Shown here in pieces: positions 36,345 to 45,015 of a stretch of 64,000 bases of DNA. Both the position numbers and the translations under genes were made by a program. The stretch's first letter is position 1. Every line of letters begins with the position of its first letter. The stretch spans positions 62,001-126,000 of the forward strand of contig NZ_QHJG01000005.1 in NCBI RefSeq assembly GCF_003184185.1, read 5' to 3'. The notes beneath the pieces are model-generated. The model was not told the DNA's origin. It did not search any database and saw only the letters and a program-made list of their open reading frames with translations. The DNA comes from Legionella qingyii. GTDB taxonomy: Bacteria; Pseudomonadota; Gammaproteobacteria; Legionellales; Legionellaceae.

Positions 36345-36463
36345 GACTTACGAAAAACCCCAAGGTCGAGGCAAAAAATGTTTTTAATGAGGGAGTTTAG
36401 ATAGACTAAATGACCGAATTAAAAACATTTTTTAACGAAGGGATTGGGGATTTTTTGTAAGTC
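36345..36463. repeat. MITE-like imperfect inverted repeat
   Basis: The left arm 36345-36388 begins GACTTACGAAAAACCCCAAG and ends AAAAAATGTTTTTAAT. The right arm 36418-36463 is its imperfect reverse complement, ending GGGGATTTTTTGTAAGTC. The spacer is 29 bases. The outermost GACTTAC/GTAAGTC ends and the poly-A/T next to CCCC recall miniature inverted-repeat elements. It sits between two same-strand genes and would form a long hairpin in their transcript. Confidence 0.75.
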
Positions 36464-36468
36464 CTGAC

Positions 36469-38439
36469 TCATTTATATAGTTGTGTCTTTGGTATCACTG
36501 CATCATTCACATCTTTCGAAAGTATTCTATTCTGAATAGAAACAATATTATTGTAAAAATCAGATGTTGCAGGCTGACGGCGATTAAACAAAGTATGTCC
36601 CTGATAGCTATTTGCAATAGCTGCTTGTGCAATAATCGCCTCTAAAGTCTCAACCGCAGTTTGAATTTCGCCCTTTTTATATTTGTTATACAGATCAAAA
36701 ATAGCGGCAACACCTTTGGGTATTTTAATTTCGCGACCCATGTCTAGTTTTCGTTTTTCGCCCCCGGAAAAGCCCACTTGACCATCAAGTTTAAGGATAT
36801 CCTTGAAAATTTCCTCAAGCGTTTTTTCTGCATTTCTCTTAATATTTGTCGGATCACTTTTCCATATCCTATTAAAAATAAACTCAGCTTCAATGTCGTT
36901 AAGATCAAGTTCTGATTTGAGATGTTCTTTTGTTTCTTGCTTTCGCAAAGATGAATCGATTGCTTTTGTTTTATATTCATAGGATTTTACATCTTGATCT
37001 GGGCTATAATGGATTTTAAAAAGTTTGGTATCTTTCGGCACTATCTGCTTTAATGTATCCTCAACAAGGCTATCAAATTTATTTCCTAAATCTTCAAGAT
37101 CGAGGCGCAAAGGACTAGATTCACCATGGTCAGCATTATATTTTTTAAACTCACCAATAATTTGCTCTTTTAAATTAGGATTTTGGAGCAGAAAATTTAA
37201 AAATTTTCTGTTTTTTATAAGCTCTGTTTTGAGTAGCTCGCTACGCCGGGTTTTGTGAGCTATTAATTCTTCTTGTAGTTTAGGATTCTCGATCGTTTCC
37301 TTAGCAATGGCTCGATAAATTTGCTCGTCAAATAAAGCTCGTTTAAGAAAAATCGAAAAAACATCCTTGATAAAATCAGGATTATCCTCAATCCCTCCAA
37401 GAGCTAAAACGCCACCATCAGCCTGATCAGGAAAATTACGTGGTTTCGCATCGCTTAAATGCGGGAAATTGGTAATATCCTTTTGAGTTATGGGAAAAGC
37501 ATCTTTAGGTTTTATACCATAGGCTCTATGGTTATCATGGAAAAGCGGCTTATTCGGATTTATACCTTGATATTTTGATGTTATTGGCCAGGTCGCTTGA
37601 TCGTGATCAATTTTGTAGGATATCTGTTTGACTGGATCATAGCCGATATTCCCGCCATGCAAATCATTCTCTTCCTCAGTATAGGCTGCAGCTAATATTC
37701 TGCCAATACCTGATTTTACTAGGTCACTTTGCCGCGGCGATCCGTAGCGGCCAGTCTTTTCTCTTTGTATTGAATAGTAATCATGCAAAGATTGAAAATC
37801 ATCGATGGCCCTGGAAATAACCCCAACTCGATTACCGTTACTGTCATGGACACTTCTAACACTGGGGGTGCGGTCGTTTAATAGAAGGCGATAACACATG
37901 CCATTGAAGGCTTCAATTTCAGTAATTCGTCTTCCAGATTCATCTTTTTTTAAAATTTCTTTTGCGTCTTTATCAACTTTTTTTACTATTTGAGCGCTAT
38001 GAGAAGGTTGTGGGGCATATTTTTCTCTTTTAATTTCAGCTTGAACAGGAGTATATTGTGTGCTCTCTTTACTTTTTGGTGGTGGATGGTGCTTTTTTGT
38101 TGCATTGGCTAGCTCATCATGGAGCTGCTTTAATTGCTCGAGTAAAGCTCTATTGGCCTGGTGATTATAATCAGAGCTTGAACGAATCGCGTTAATAACA
38201 AGGCAAACCTTTCTGCTGCTGGTAATTGTTAATACTAGTGTCTGTTCTTTAACCTCTGTGTACGCTAGATTTTTAAATTGGGGAAAATTGTTAAGTAGAT
38301 AAGCAAGATTCTTAGAACTAGCGGGTAATGTTACGATGATAAATGGTTTCTTTGCTGGTTGCTCTATACCTTTTGGAAGAGTATCTTTGTGTGTATAAAC
38401 CTCTTGAAAACCTACGCCTTGTTTACTAAAAATCTTCAT
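36469..38439 (-). CDS. Protein with PI-kinase-like catalytic motif, putative Dot/Icm effector
   Basis: The 656-residue product is soluble, with no signal peptide. Residues ~1-90 form a small domain with repeated hydrophobic strands; ~95-160 are charged linker. Around 250-285 lies 'ENDLHGGNIG' (D259, H261, N264) followed by 'YKIDHD' (I277-D280). This fits the D-x-H-x-x-N...I-D-x-[GD] catalytic and metal-binding loops of phosphoinositide 3/4-kinases and related atypical kinases. The region upstream ('SVHDSNGNRVGVISRAI') could be the nucleotide-binding beta hairpin. The last ~300 residues are helical. A half-matching PmrA-like box lies upstream. The fold is inferred from the motif only. Confidence 0.65.
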   Translation of the reverse strand: MKIFSKQGVGFQEVYTHKDTLPKGIEQPAKKPFIIVTLPASSKNLAYLLNNFPQFKNLAYTEVKEQTLVLTITSSRKVCLVINAIRSSSDYNHQANRALLEQLKQLHDELANATKKHHPPPKSKESTQYTPVQAEIKREKYAPQPSHSAQIVKKVDKDAKEILKKDESGRRITEIEAFNGMCYRLLLNDRTPSVRSVHDSNGNRVGVISRAIDDFQSLHDYYSIQREKTGRYGSPRQSDLVKSGIGRILAAAYTEEENDLHGGNIGYDPVKQISYKIDHDQATWPITSKYQGINPNKPLFHDNHRAYGIKPKDAFPITQKDITNFPHLSDAKPRNFPDQADGGVLALGGIEDNPDFIKDVFSIFLKRALFDEQIYRAIAKETIENPKLQEELIAHKTRRSELLKTELIKNRKFLNFLLQNPNLKEQIIGEFKKYNADHGESSPLRLDLEDLGNKFDSLVEDTLKQIVPKDTKLFKIHYSPDQDVKSYEYKTKAIDSSLRKQETKEHLKSELDLNDIEAEFIFNRIWKSDPTNIKRNAEKTLEEIFKDILKLDGQVGFSGGEKRKLDMGREIKIPKGVAAIFDLYNKYKKGEIQTAVETLEAIIAQAAIANSYQGHTLFNRRQPATSDFYNNIVSIQNRILSKDVNDAVIPKTQLYK

Positions 38440-38472
38440 TGCTATAGTTCTTAAGATCTTTTATAGAATGTA

Positions 38473-38492
38473 TTGTATAACAAAATATTAAT
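38473..38492 (-). promoter_or_regulatory. Weak PmrA-box-like element upstream of the kinase-like gene
   Basis: On the minus strand aTTAATatT-tt-gTTATacaa: the first half is almost perfect against cTTAATatT, the second matches mainly at TTA. A TATAAA hexamer follows at about the right distance for a -10 (minus strand, 38459-38464). Suggestive only. Confidence 0.3.
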
Positions 38493-38596
38493 CGATTCAC
38501 CTAAAATTGAGCAAAATGGATTTTTTGGGTTCATTAAGTCATATTTCGTACAATTTAAATAAAAACAACATATGGATAATAAGCTCATTGACCTAG

Positions 38597-38627
38597 TTCA
38601 TCAGACTGGAGTAGGCAATCTGATGAA
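38597..38627. repeat. Perfect 9-bp hairpin in intergenic spacer
   Basis: TTCATCAGA (38597-38605) and TCTGATGAA (38619-38627) are exact complements over a 13-base loop, flanked by CTAG on both sides. It lies downstream of the minus-strand Rap1a-like gene and upstream of the kinase-like gene. There is no T-run, so its role is open. Confidence 0.5.
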
Positions 38628-38717
38628 GTAGCTAGGATTGATAACAGTTCATTAAAAAGTCTTTCATACTGGATGATAATATCTATTTATATAAACATTT
38701 TATTGTTTTGTCGGCAG

Positions 38718-39179
38718 TTATTTGTCTGCTGCATGCTGTCCTAGCGCTGCAGAAACATGAAGCATTTCATTCTTTGCTGCTGTATTTTGTTGGCATGGAT
38801 AGTGTTTACTCGCACCTAACCAGGCAACCTGAGACACAGTCATGGAATCTTTATCGCTTTGCTGGCTGGAGATTTCTTTATATGTTTGCTGAATCAACTC
38901 ACACAGAGTAAATGCATTCAGCTGAACACCTGGTGGTAAGCAAAAAACAGGATTTCCTTGGTTTTTTGCAACTTCATTTGCCTGGAGCATTGTTTCTGCA
39001 ATACTTTCACAAGTTATTGTCAAAACATGACGAGCAGAGCGAGCCCATGCTTGTGCCTGGGGGTCAGCTTTAACTTCCATTTGAGGAATATTATCAGCAA
39101 TACTCATGTAATTTTTTATGGTGTCTGCATGGATGCTGCAATGACACAGAATTAGGAAACTGATTAATACACTACGCAT
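38718..39179 (-). CDS. Exported Rap1a/Tai-family protein
   Basis: The ATG at 39177-39179 follows AAGGA and gives 153 residues with a signal peptide (MRSVLISFLILCHCSIHA). The mature part has the Rap1a/Tai layout: a first Cys in 'ITCES', 'GNPVFCLPPGVQLNAFTLCEL', then a helix ending 'AWLGASKHYPCQ', with Cys residues in the usual places. Known: Rap1a/Tai proteins are periplasmic immunity proteins against type VI amidase toxins in Serratia, but the fold is also found outside toxin loci. No toxin gene is adjacent here, so the role is unclear. A longer start at 39206 is in frame but would spoil the signal. Confidence 0.7.
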   Translation of the reverse strand: MRSVLISFLILCHCSIHADTIKNYMSIADNIPQMEVKADPQAQAWARSARHVLTITCESIAETMLQANEVAKNQGNPVFCLPPGVQLNAFTLCELIQQTYKEISSQQSDKDSMTVSQVAWLGASKHYPCQQNTAAKNEMLHVSAALGQHAADK

Positions 39180-39195
39180 AATGATATCCTTAAAA

Positions 39196-39399
39196 TCAAA
39201 TGCCATGAGGCTTAATTAAACCCAGTTTAAAAGCAATTAATAAAAATATAAATAAACCCACTGAAATACTGATTCTTATAGTTAAGGCTTTAACGGTTCG
39301 TTTGGAGTTACCTGCATCACGAATAAGGAAGACAAGACCACTTGCCAAAGATCCGGCGATGATAATCATGACACAGATGATGATAATTTTAGTGATCAT
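39196..39399 (-). CDS. DUF2909-type small membrane protein
   Basis: The 67-residue product has two membrane helices joined by a short polar loop ('RDAGNSKRTVKALTIRI'), as in the twin-transmembrane DUF2909 family that is commonly encoded beside cytochrome c oxidase assembly genes. It is divergent from surf1 by 56 bases, matching that context. A role in oxidase biogenesis is inferred from position. Confidence 0.75.
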   Translation of the reverse strand: MITKIIIICVMIIIAGSLASGLVFLIRDAGNSKRTVKALTIRISISVGLFIFLLIAFKLGLIKPHGI

Positions 39400-39455
39400 T
39401 TGTTATACTCCCGAAATTGCCGTCTAATTATGACTAACATTTAAACAATTAATTA

Positions 39456-40193
39456 ATGATGCCTAGTTTAACCTGTTTTAAATTTCAATTCACCCCAAGC
39501 TGGCCGATGTCGATTTTGGCAATCCTATTTTTTTCCTTATTTGTTCGGCTTGGCTTTTGGCAAATTCATCGTGCGGATGAAAAAACAAAAATGATTGTTG
39601 CACAAAAAACACAAGAGAAGCAAAAACCAGTTCCTTGGTCTGGAACGAAAACACTGCCTGTGCAATATGAACGTATCTCGTTAAAAGGTCATTATTTGTC
39701 GCAGGTATTTTTATTGGATAATCAGCATCACAAACATCAATTTGGTTATGATGTCTTATCACCCTTGCAGTTGCCTGATGGTTCTATCATCGTAATAGAT
39801 AGAGGATGGGTTCCTGGTGAACTGACTCGACGAATCCTCCCAAACATTCAGATTCCCAAAGGAAGCATAGAATTGCAGGGGATAGCCTACTTTCCGAGCA
39901 AAAATCAATGGGTTTTGGGTCCTGCTTTAGAAGAAAAAGGGAATAAAATGATCATTTTGGAGCGTGTGGATGATCAATTGTTCAGTCAAGTTTTGCAAAA
40001 ATCAGTCGCTCCGTTTATTATTCGCCTCGACAAGCAAGACACAAACGGATTTGTGCGTGAATGGGAGACGGTCTCCATGCCTCCGCAGCGGCATTTAGCT
40101 TATGCTTTGCAGTGGTTTGCTATGGCATTGGTGATACTAATTATATTTGTAGCATTAAACCTGAAGAAAAAAAATGAAAAAACAAGCCAGTAA
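39456..40193 (+). CDS. SURF1-family cytochrome oxidase assembly protein
   Basis: The 245-residue product has the Surf1 layout: an N-terminal helix with 'LGFWQIHRADEK', a large periplasmic domain ('GHYLSQVFLLDNQHHKHQFGYDVLSP', 'IVIDRGWVP') and a C-terminal helix 'HLAYALQWFAMAL'. Known: SURF1 helps insert heme a into subunit I of the aa3 oxidase. It is first in a tight operon with ctaA and ctaB, overlapping the next gene by 20 bases. Confidence 0.95.
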   Translation: MMPSLTCFKFQFTPSWPMSILAILFFSLFVRLGFWQIHRADEKTKMIVAQKTQEKQKPVPWSGTKTLPVQYERISLKGHYLSQVFLLDNQHHKHQFGYDVLSPLQLPDGSIIVIDRGWVPGELTRRILPNIQIPKGSIELQGIAYFPSKNQWVLGPALEEKGNKMIILERVDDQLFSQVLQKSVAPFIIRLDKQDTNGFVREWETVSMPPQRHLAYALQWFAMALVILIIFVALNLKKKNEKTSQ

Positions 40194-40722
40194 ATATTAT
40201 ATTTTAGTGTTGTTGGTTGTACTATTCGTTGCTCCGGGGGTAGCTGCTTATTTGTTTTACCAGCATCCTTCCTGGTTGGGCGCTACTCGGATCAATAAAG
40301 GGACCTTACTGAATCCACCGGTAAAGTTGAATGCTCTGGAAGGAACGTCGAAATGGCGCATTATCTTTTGGAGTCCAGAGGCCTGTGACCAAGCGTGTAT
40401 GAAACAGCTCGATATGCTTGCTCGAATTCGTCTGGCATTAGGACGTAAATTATATCAGGTGGATCAGTGGCTTCTTCTCAGTGATAAAGCACCTGCTTTA
40501 TCACAAGAACAACAATCCTATTTAAAGGAAATAGATTTTAAAGTGGCAAGATTATCTGCAGCTGAGGTTAATACTAAAGATACTTTATCGTCTGAAACTA
40601 AAGTATTTATAGCTGATCCAGGTAATTATTTAATTCTCAGTTATGCATCGCAGGTTAATCCTAATGATGTATACAAAGATTTGAAGTTGTTGCTCAATAC
40701 AACAGAAAACAAGAGTGATTAA
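40174..40722 (+). CDS. Small membrane-anchored oxidase-assembly-cluster protein
   Basis: The 182-residue product has one N-terminal membrane helix (~8-29) and an extracytoplasmic domain with 'WRIIFWSPEACDQACMKQL', a C-x3-C site in a thioredoxin-like context that recalls SCO/thioredoxin folds. Such a gene is regularly found between surf1 and ctaA in gammaproteobacteria. A copper- or thiol-related role in oxidase assembly is likely but not proven. It overlaps surf1 and nearly abuts ctaA. Confidence 0.75.
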   Translation: MKKQASKYYILVLLVVLFVAPGVAAYLFYQHPSWLGATRINKGTLLNPPVKLNALEGTSKWRIIFWSPEACDQACMKQLDMLARIRLALGRKLYQVDQWLLLSDKAPALSQEQQSYLKEIDFKVARLSAAEVNTKDTLSSETKVFIADPGNYLILSYASQVNPNDVYKDLKLLLNTTENKSD

Positions 40723-40726
40723 TCTA

Positions 40727-41731
40727 ATGCAGAATAAATTATTACGATATGTTGCATCATTTGCTGTGCTGTTATCTTTATTCGTTGTCATGCTCGGAGC
40801 ATATACACGCTTGACCGATGCAGGCTTGGGCTGCCCTGATTGGCCTGGTTGTTATGGACAGATGGTTCTTCCCAATGCTAAGGAAAAATTGCAGGCAGCA
40901 CAAACCCAATATCCAGAAATTCCTATCGAGTCAAGAAAGGCATGGACGGAGATGGCTCATCGTTATGCTGCAGGTACTTTAGCTTTGTTAATTCTTTTTA
41001 TAGGTTTTTATGTAGTGCGCAAGCGATTACAAGGTAATAATTTGCCATGGCATTTGCCCGTTGCACTACTTATACTCGTTTTTTTCCAAGCCGCATTAGG
41101 CATGTGGACCGTAACCTTAAAGCTGTTACCCGTGGTTGTTATGGGGCATCTTTTAGGCGGTATGCTCATTGTTGCCTGCTTAAGCCGTTTTCGATTGCAA
41201 ATCAGTGCAGTAAAGGGGCAGGATTTATCACAATGGCGTCCTTGGTTACGGCTTGGGGTGCTTATCGTGTTCATGCAAATTGCATTGGGCGGTTGGGTTA
41301 GTTCAAATTATGCAGGAATCTCTTGCATTGGTTTCCCTATGTGTAATGGCGTATGGTTACCTGATTTGCATTTTGCACAAGGGTTTAATTTATTTTCACC
41401 TGTCGGCGCTAATTATCAAGGTGGTTTACTGGATCATGATGTTAGAGTAACGATTCAATTTATTCACCGATTAGGTGCAATAATCACTGCCGCTTATATT
41501 CTCGTGCTCGCCTTATTGATTCTATTGAGAAGCAGCTTCAATTATCTTAAAACCGCAGCTGTGGTGTTGTGTTTATTAGTATTAGTTCAATTTACTTTAG
41601 GTATCTTGAATGTAATTTATTTACTGCCAATTAGTGTCGCCGTAGCTCATAATGGGGTTGCTGCTCTATTGTTAGCAACATTATTTAGTACACTACATTT
41701 TACGCGTAAGGGGCAAAATGATGCACGCTGA
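40727..41731 (+). CDS. ctaA: Heme A synthase (COX15/CtaA)
   Basis: From the ATG at 40727 the product is 334 residues with eight membrane helices and the COX15 N-terminus 'MLGAYTRLTDAGLGCPDWPGCYGQM'-like (split here: YTRLTDAGLGC and PDWPGC). It has 'EMAHRYAAGTL', 'GHLLGGML', 'QFIHRLGA' and 'AHNGVAALLL', supplying the four heme-ligand histidines. It oxidises the C8 methyl of heme O to give heme A. A GTG at 40715 is an in-frame alternative that would overlap the gene before. It overlaps ctaB by 14 bases. Confidence 0.95.
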   Translation: MQNKLLRYVASFAVLLSLFVVMLGAYTRLTDAGLGCPDWPGCYGQMVLPNAKEKLQAAQTQYPEIPIESRKAWTEMAHRYAAGTLALLILFIGFYVVRKRLQGNNLPWHLPVALLILVFFQAALGMWTVTLKLLPVVVMGHLLGGMLIVACLSRFRLQISAVKGQDLSQWRPWLRLGVLIVFMQIALGGWVSSNYAGISCIGFPMCNGVWLPDLHFAQGFNLFSPVGANYQGGLLDHDVRVTIQFIHRLGAIITAAYILVLALLILLRSSFNYLKTAAVVLCLLVLVQFTLGILNVIYLLPISVAVAHNGVAALLLATLFSTLHFTRKGQNDAR

Positions 41732-42608
41732 GCATGTAGTTCAATCTTCGTCGGCTACTTGGCGTGATTATCTCGAGTTATGCAAACCTCGAGTTGTATT
41801 GCTCATGTTATTGACTGTAGTTGTCGGAATGTATTTGGCAACTCCAGGTTGGGTTAGCATGTCGCTGATGTTTTTTTCCTTGCTTGGTATTGGGCTATGT
41901 GCTGGAAGCGCCGCGGCAATTAATCATTTGGTCGATAAACGAATTGATGCCATTATGGCCAGAACCAAAAAAAGACCCGTTGCTAGTGGCCAGGTTTCAG
42001 TACGTCAGGCCTTATGGTTTGCTTTAATCATGGGAGGCCTTGGACTGACGGTTTTGGTGATTTTTGTAAATCAGCTCACTGCATGTCTTACGTTTGTTAC
42101 ATTGATTGGTTATGCTGGTATCTATACAGGTTATTTAAAAAGAGCCACCTCACAAAATATAGTCATCGGCGGATTGGCTGGAGCAGCACCTCCATTGCTT
42201 GGCTGGACTGCGGTTACAAATCAACTGGATCCACAAGCTTTATTGCTGGTATTAATTATTTTTATTTGGACGCCGCCACATTTTTGGGCTTTGGCTATTT
42301 ATCGCTACGAAGAGTATCAACATGCTCAAATTCCAATGTTACCTGTGACCCATGGTATTGCGTTTACTAAATTGAATGTTTATTTGTATACCATTTTATT
42401 GCTAGTAGTGAGTGTATTGCCTTTTGTTATAGGGATGAGTGGTTTGTTTTATTTAATAGGCGCTTTAGTGCTTGGTGCGCGATTCTTATTTTGGTCGCAT
42501 AAATTATATCGTACAGATAAGCCTGTAGTTGCAATGCAAACATTCAGATTTTCAATAGTGTATTTAATGTTATTGTTTGTTTTTTTATTGATCGATCATT
42601 ATTTGTAA
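41718..42608 (+). CDS. ctaB: Heme O synthase (protoheme IX farnesyltransferase)
   Basis: The 296-residue UbiA-family membrane enzyme has 'CKPRVVLLMLLTVVVGM', the first Asp-rich motif 'NHLVDKRIDAIMARTKKRP' and the second motif region 'GWTAVTNQLD' and 'WTPPHFWALAIYRYEEYQ'. It attaches a farnesyl group to heme B, and its product feeds CtaA upstream. It follows ctaA with a 14-base overlap, so the operon is tightly coupled. Confidence 0.96.
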   Translation: MMHAEHVVQSSSATWRDYLELCKPRVVLLMLLTVVVGMYLATPGWVSMSLMFFSLLGIGLCAGSAAAINHLVDKRIDAIMARTKKRPVASGQVSVRQALWFALIMGGLGLTVLVIFVNQLTACLTFVTLIGYAGIYTGYLKRATSQNIVIGGLAGAAPPLLGWTAVTNQLDPQALLLVLIIFIWTPPHFWALAIYRYEEYQHAQIPMLPVTHGIAFTKLNVYLYTILLLVVSVLPFVIGMSGLFYLIGALVLGARFLFWSHKLYRTDKPVVAMQTFRFSIVYLMLLFVFLLIDHYL

Positions 42609-42701
42609 GGAATAGGGATGAAATAAGTCCTATGAACCCGTTTTTTGTGAAAGCAGATGGTTGTGAGACTTATTCCATATTTGTTCCTATAAGGGGGTAA
42701 A

Positions 42702-43346
42702 ATGAGTTTAAAGGCTAAGAGTGTTACCTTTACTGTAGTTGTTTTGCTGGCTCTTGCAGGATTACTTTCAGGAATTTTTGTAGGCCAACATGTTCATTTT
42801 AAGAAAAAAATTGATGTGTCGAGATTTCATGGTACTTATCTTGAAAATCCAAGGCAAGTGAATCAGTTCAATTTGACAGGAATTGATCAAAAACCATTTG
42901 ATAATAAGAGTTTAAAAGGGAAATGGACCTTAATGTTTTTTGGTTTTACAAACTGTGGTTATGTTTGTCCAACTACTATGGCAGAATTATCAAAAATGTA
43001 TCGTATTCTTGAAGAGAAAGGTGTAAAGAATTTGCCGCACGTTGTAATGATATCAATTGATCCTGAGCGTGATAATCAAGAGAAATTAGGCCATTACGTA
43101 ACTTCATTCCATCCTGATTTTTATGGAGCTCGGGGAGATGAGCAATCCATTAAGTTAATGACCCGAGAAATGGGTATTGCTTATGCAAAAGTAATTGAAA
43201 AGGGAAATAATGACGCAACAAACTATGATATTCAGCATAGTGGCGCTTTAATGCTATTTAATCCGCAGGGAGAGCTCAATGCATTTTTTACTACACCACA
43301 TCATGCAGATATATTAGCGAAGGATTACATCTTGTTGGTTTCTTAA
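42702..43346 (+). CDS. SCO1/SenC copper chaperone
   Basis: The 214-residue product has an N-terminal membrane anchor (~9-30) and a periplasmic thioredoxin-like domain with 'TLMFFGFTNCGYVCPTTMAEL' (CxxxC copper site) and the third ligand His in 'YDIQHSGALMLF'. It delivers copper to the CuA site of cytochrome oxidase. It has its own ribosome binding site (AAGGGGG) and is followed by a strong terminator, closing the oxidase assembly region. Confidence 0.95.
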   Translation: MSLKAKSVTFTVVVLLALAGLLSGIFVGQHVHFKKKIDVSRFHGTYLENPRQVNQFNLTGIDQKPFDNKSLKGKWTLMFFGFTNCGYVCPTTMAELSKMYRILEEKGVKNLPHVVMISIDPERDNQEKLGHYVTSFHPDFYGARGDEQSIKLMTREMGIAYAKVIEKGNNDATNYDIQHSGALMLFNPQGELNAFFTTPHHADILAKDYILLVS

Positions 43347-43409
43347 CGGAAGTTTTTTTATAAAATATATTTTTGTTAGTCAAAGGTGATTTTACATTTT
43401 TGAACTAGG

Positions 43410-43447
43410 CTTTATTTATACGAGCCAGCTGTAAATAAAGTTTTTTT
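43410..43447 (+). terminator. Rho-independent terminator after sco
   Basis: CTTTATTTA (43410-43418) and TAAATAAAG (43432-43440) form a 9-bp stem over a 13-base loop, followed by seven T residues. Confidence 0.85.
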
Positions 43448-43498
43448 AGAAGGCTCGAAGGTTTCTAGAATAATAAAAAATTGAGGAAAGCGTTTTTC

Positions 43499-44407
43499 AT
43501 GAAAATTGCAATATTGGCCACAAATCCACATTTGTACTCTCACAAGCGTCTGAAAGCAGAGGGAGAAGCTGCTGGTCATGAAATTAGGATTATTAATCCT
43601 TTATATTGTTATATGAACGTCGCCGCTTCCTGCCCTAAAGTTCATTATAGAGGAGGGTCGCCCTTGCCTCATTTTGATGCAGTAATTCCAAGAATTGGTG
43701 CATCAAATACATATTATGGTACTGCAGTTTTGCGCCATATGGAAACTATGGGGATGTATGCTTTAAATGAGTCTATAGCCATTGCTCGTTCTCGGGATAA
43801 ATTCCGTTCATTACAGTTATTAGCTCGTAAAGGTATTCCCATGCCATTAACGAGCTTTGCTCAATCACCAGATGATACTGAAGACTTGGTTCGTATGGTT
43901 GGTGGTGCACCATTAGTTATTAAATTATTGGAAGGAACCCAGGGGAAGGGAGTTATTCTTGCAGATAGTCATCAATCTGCCGTGAGTATTATTAATGCTT
44001 TTAAAGAAATGCATGCCAATATTTTGGTGCAAGAATTTATTGAGGAGTCACGCGGAGTCGATATCCGTTGTTTTGTTGTCGGAGAAAAAGTAGTTGCTGC
44101 TGTAAAACGACAAGCAAAGGATGGAGAATTTCGTGCCAATGTTCATCAAGGCGGGAAGGCCACCAAAGTAAAGTTATCGCCACAAGAACGTGCAATTGCA
44201 ATCAGTGCTGCTAAAACAATGGGATTAAAAGTTGCGGGTGTTGATTTAATTCGCTCGAATCATGGCCCTTTAGTTTTGGAAATAAATTCCTCACCTGGCC
44301 TTGAGGGCGTGGAAAAAGCCACCGGCATCAATATTGCTGGAAAAATTATTGAGTACATTGAGAAAAATGCAAAACCGATTAGTGCAAATGATCGGTTCCA
44401 TGGTTAA
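43499..44407 (+). CDS. rimK: RimK-family ATP-grasp ligase
   Basis: From the ATG at 43499 the product is 302 residues and begins like E. coli RimK (MKIAIL...LYS.KRL). The ATP-grasp core includes '[20 protein letters not shown]', '[11 protein letters not shown]', '[13 protein letters not shown]', '[14 protein letters not shown]' and 'VAGVDLIRS...[12 protein letters not shown]'. Known: RimK adds glutamate residues to ribosomal protein S6 and can make poly-glutamate. It is bracketed by two terminators, so it is a single-gene unit. A TTG at 43481 is an in-frame alternative. Confidence 0.95.
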   Translation: MKIAILATNPHLYSHKRLKAEGEAAGHEIRIINPLYCYMNVAASCPKVHYRGGSPLPHFDAVIPRIGASNTYYGTAVLRHMETMGMYALNESIAIARSRDKFRSLQLLARKGIPMPLTSFAQSPDDTEDLVRMVGGAPLVIKLLEGTQGKGVILADSHQSAVSIINAFKEMHANILVQEFIEESRGVDIRCFVVGEKVVAAVKRQAKDGEFRANVHQGGKATKVKLSPQERAIAISAAKTMGLKVAGVDLIRSNHGPLVLEINSSPGLEGVEKATGINIAGKIIEYIEKNAKPISANDRFHG

Positions 44408-44413
44408 TTGTGA

Positions 44414-44449
44414 GCCCATAATTATAAGTTTGTCGTTTTAATTATGGGC
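44414..44449 (+). terminator. Hairpin after rimK
   Basis: GCCCATAATTA (44414-44424) pairs exactly with TAATTATGGGC (44439-44449), an 11-bp stem over 14 bases, 7 bases after the stop. It also lies downstream of the convergent minus-strand gene, so it may serve both. Confidence 0.7.
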
Positions 44450-44489
44450 AATATAGGTTTTATGTGGCCATAATGCGCTAAATAAATAT

Positions 44490-44726
44490 TTAGTGGGATG
44501 AATCACTCTTACCAACTAGCCAGTCAGCGCTTACCTCAAATTCTTCTGCTAATGCATTGAGTAATTTTTCATCTGGGCTAGTGGCGCCGTTAAGCAATGC
44601 TTCCGCTTTGAACTTGGGAATCTTTACTAATTTTGATAACACCTCAATACGTTCTGCACTTGATTCGGGTGCACCAATATTATCAAGCTCTTTATTTAGT
44701 CTTTCAGAAAATCTCTTATTAAGCAT
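44490..44726 (-). CDS. Small protein with XRE-like helix-turn-helix pattern
   Basis: The 78-residue product has the five-helix pattern of a small Cro/CI-type domain: 'SSAERIEVLSKLVKIPKFKAEALLNGATSPDEKLLNALAEEFEVSADWLVG'. The ending 'EFEVSADWLVG' is the hallmark of XRE repressors. The recognition helix is poorly basic, so specific DNA binding is unsure. It is preceded by GGAGAAGC. It is a lone gene beside the Entner-Doudoroff operon and could conceivably regulate it; there is no direct evidence. Confidence 0.75.
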   Translation of the reverse strand: MLNKRFSERLNKELDNIGAPESSAERIEVLSKLVKIPKFKAEALLNGATSPDEKLLNALAEEFEVSADWLVGKSDSSH

Positions 44727-45015
44727 CTGCTTCTCCTAATAATGATTTAGGTTAAGGTAACATACGTGCAATTATTCCTCTAAGTCATCGCCTCACAGCT
44801 AAGCCATGAAAGTCAGGCAGAAGCGAACGGCTATCTTATTTATTTGATATAGCATAAAAATGAGGTTTTGCAATAATTGCCCTAAAAGATCCAGCACATT
44901 AAACTTTTTCATGCAAATTGCAATTCCTTTGCCAAGGATAATCTTGATTTGGGTTGATCTGCACAATCTTTCAATTTAGTATTGAACCTCAAAAAAATGA
45001 TTGTTTGGGATAAAC
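44727..45015. other. Divergent control region upstream of the Entner-Doudoroff operon
   Basis: Nearly 290 bases with no gene. It must hold the promoter of zwf. I see no clear operator, only AT-rich tracts. Confidence 0.4.
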
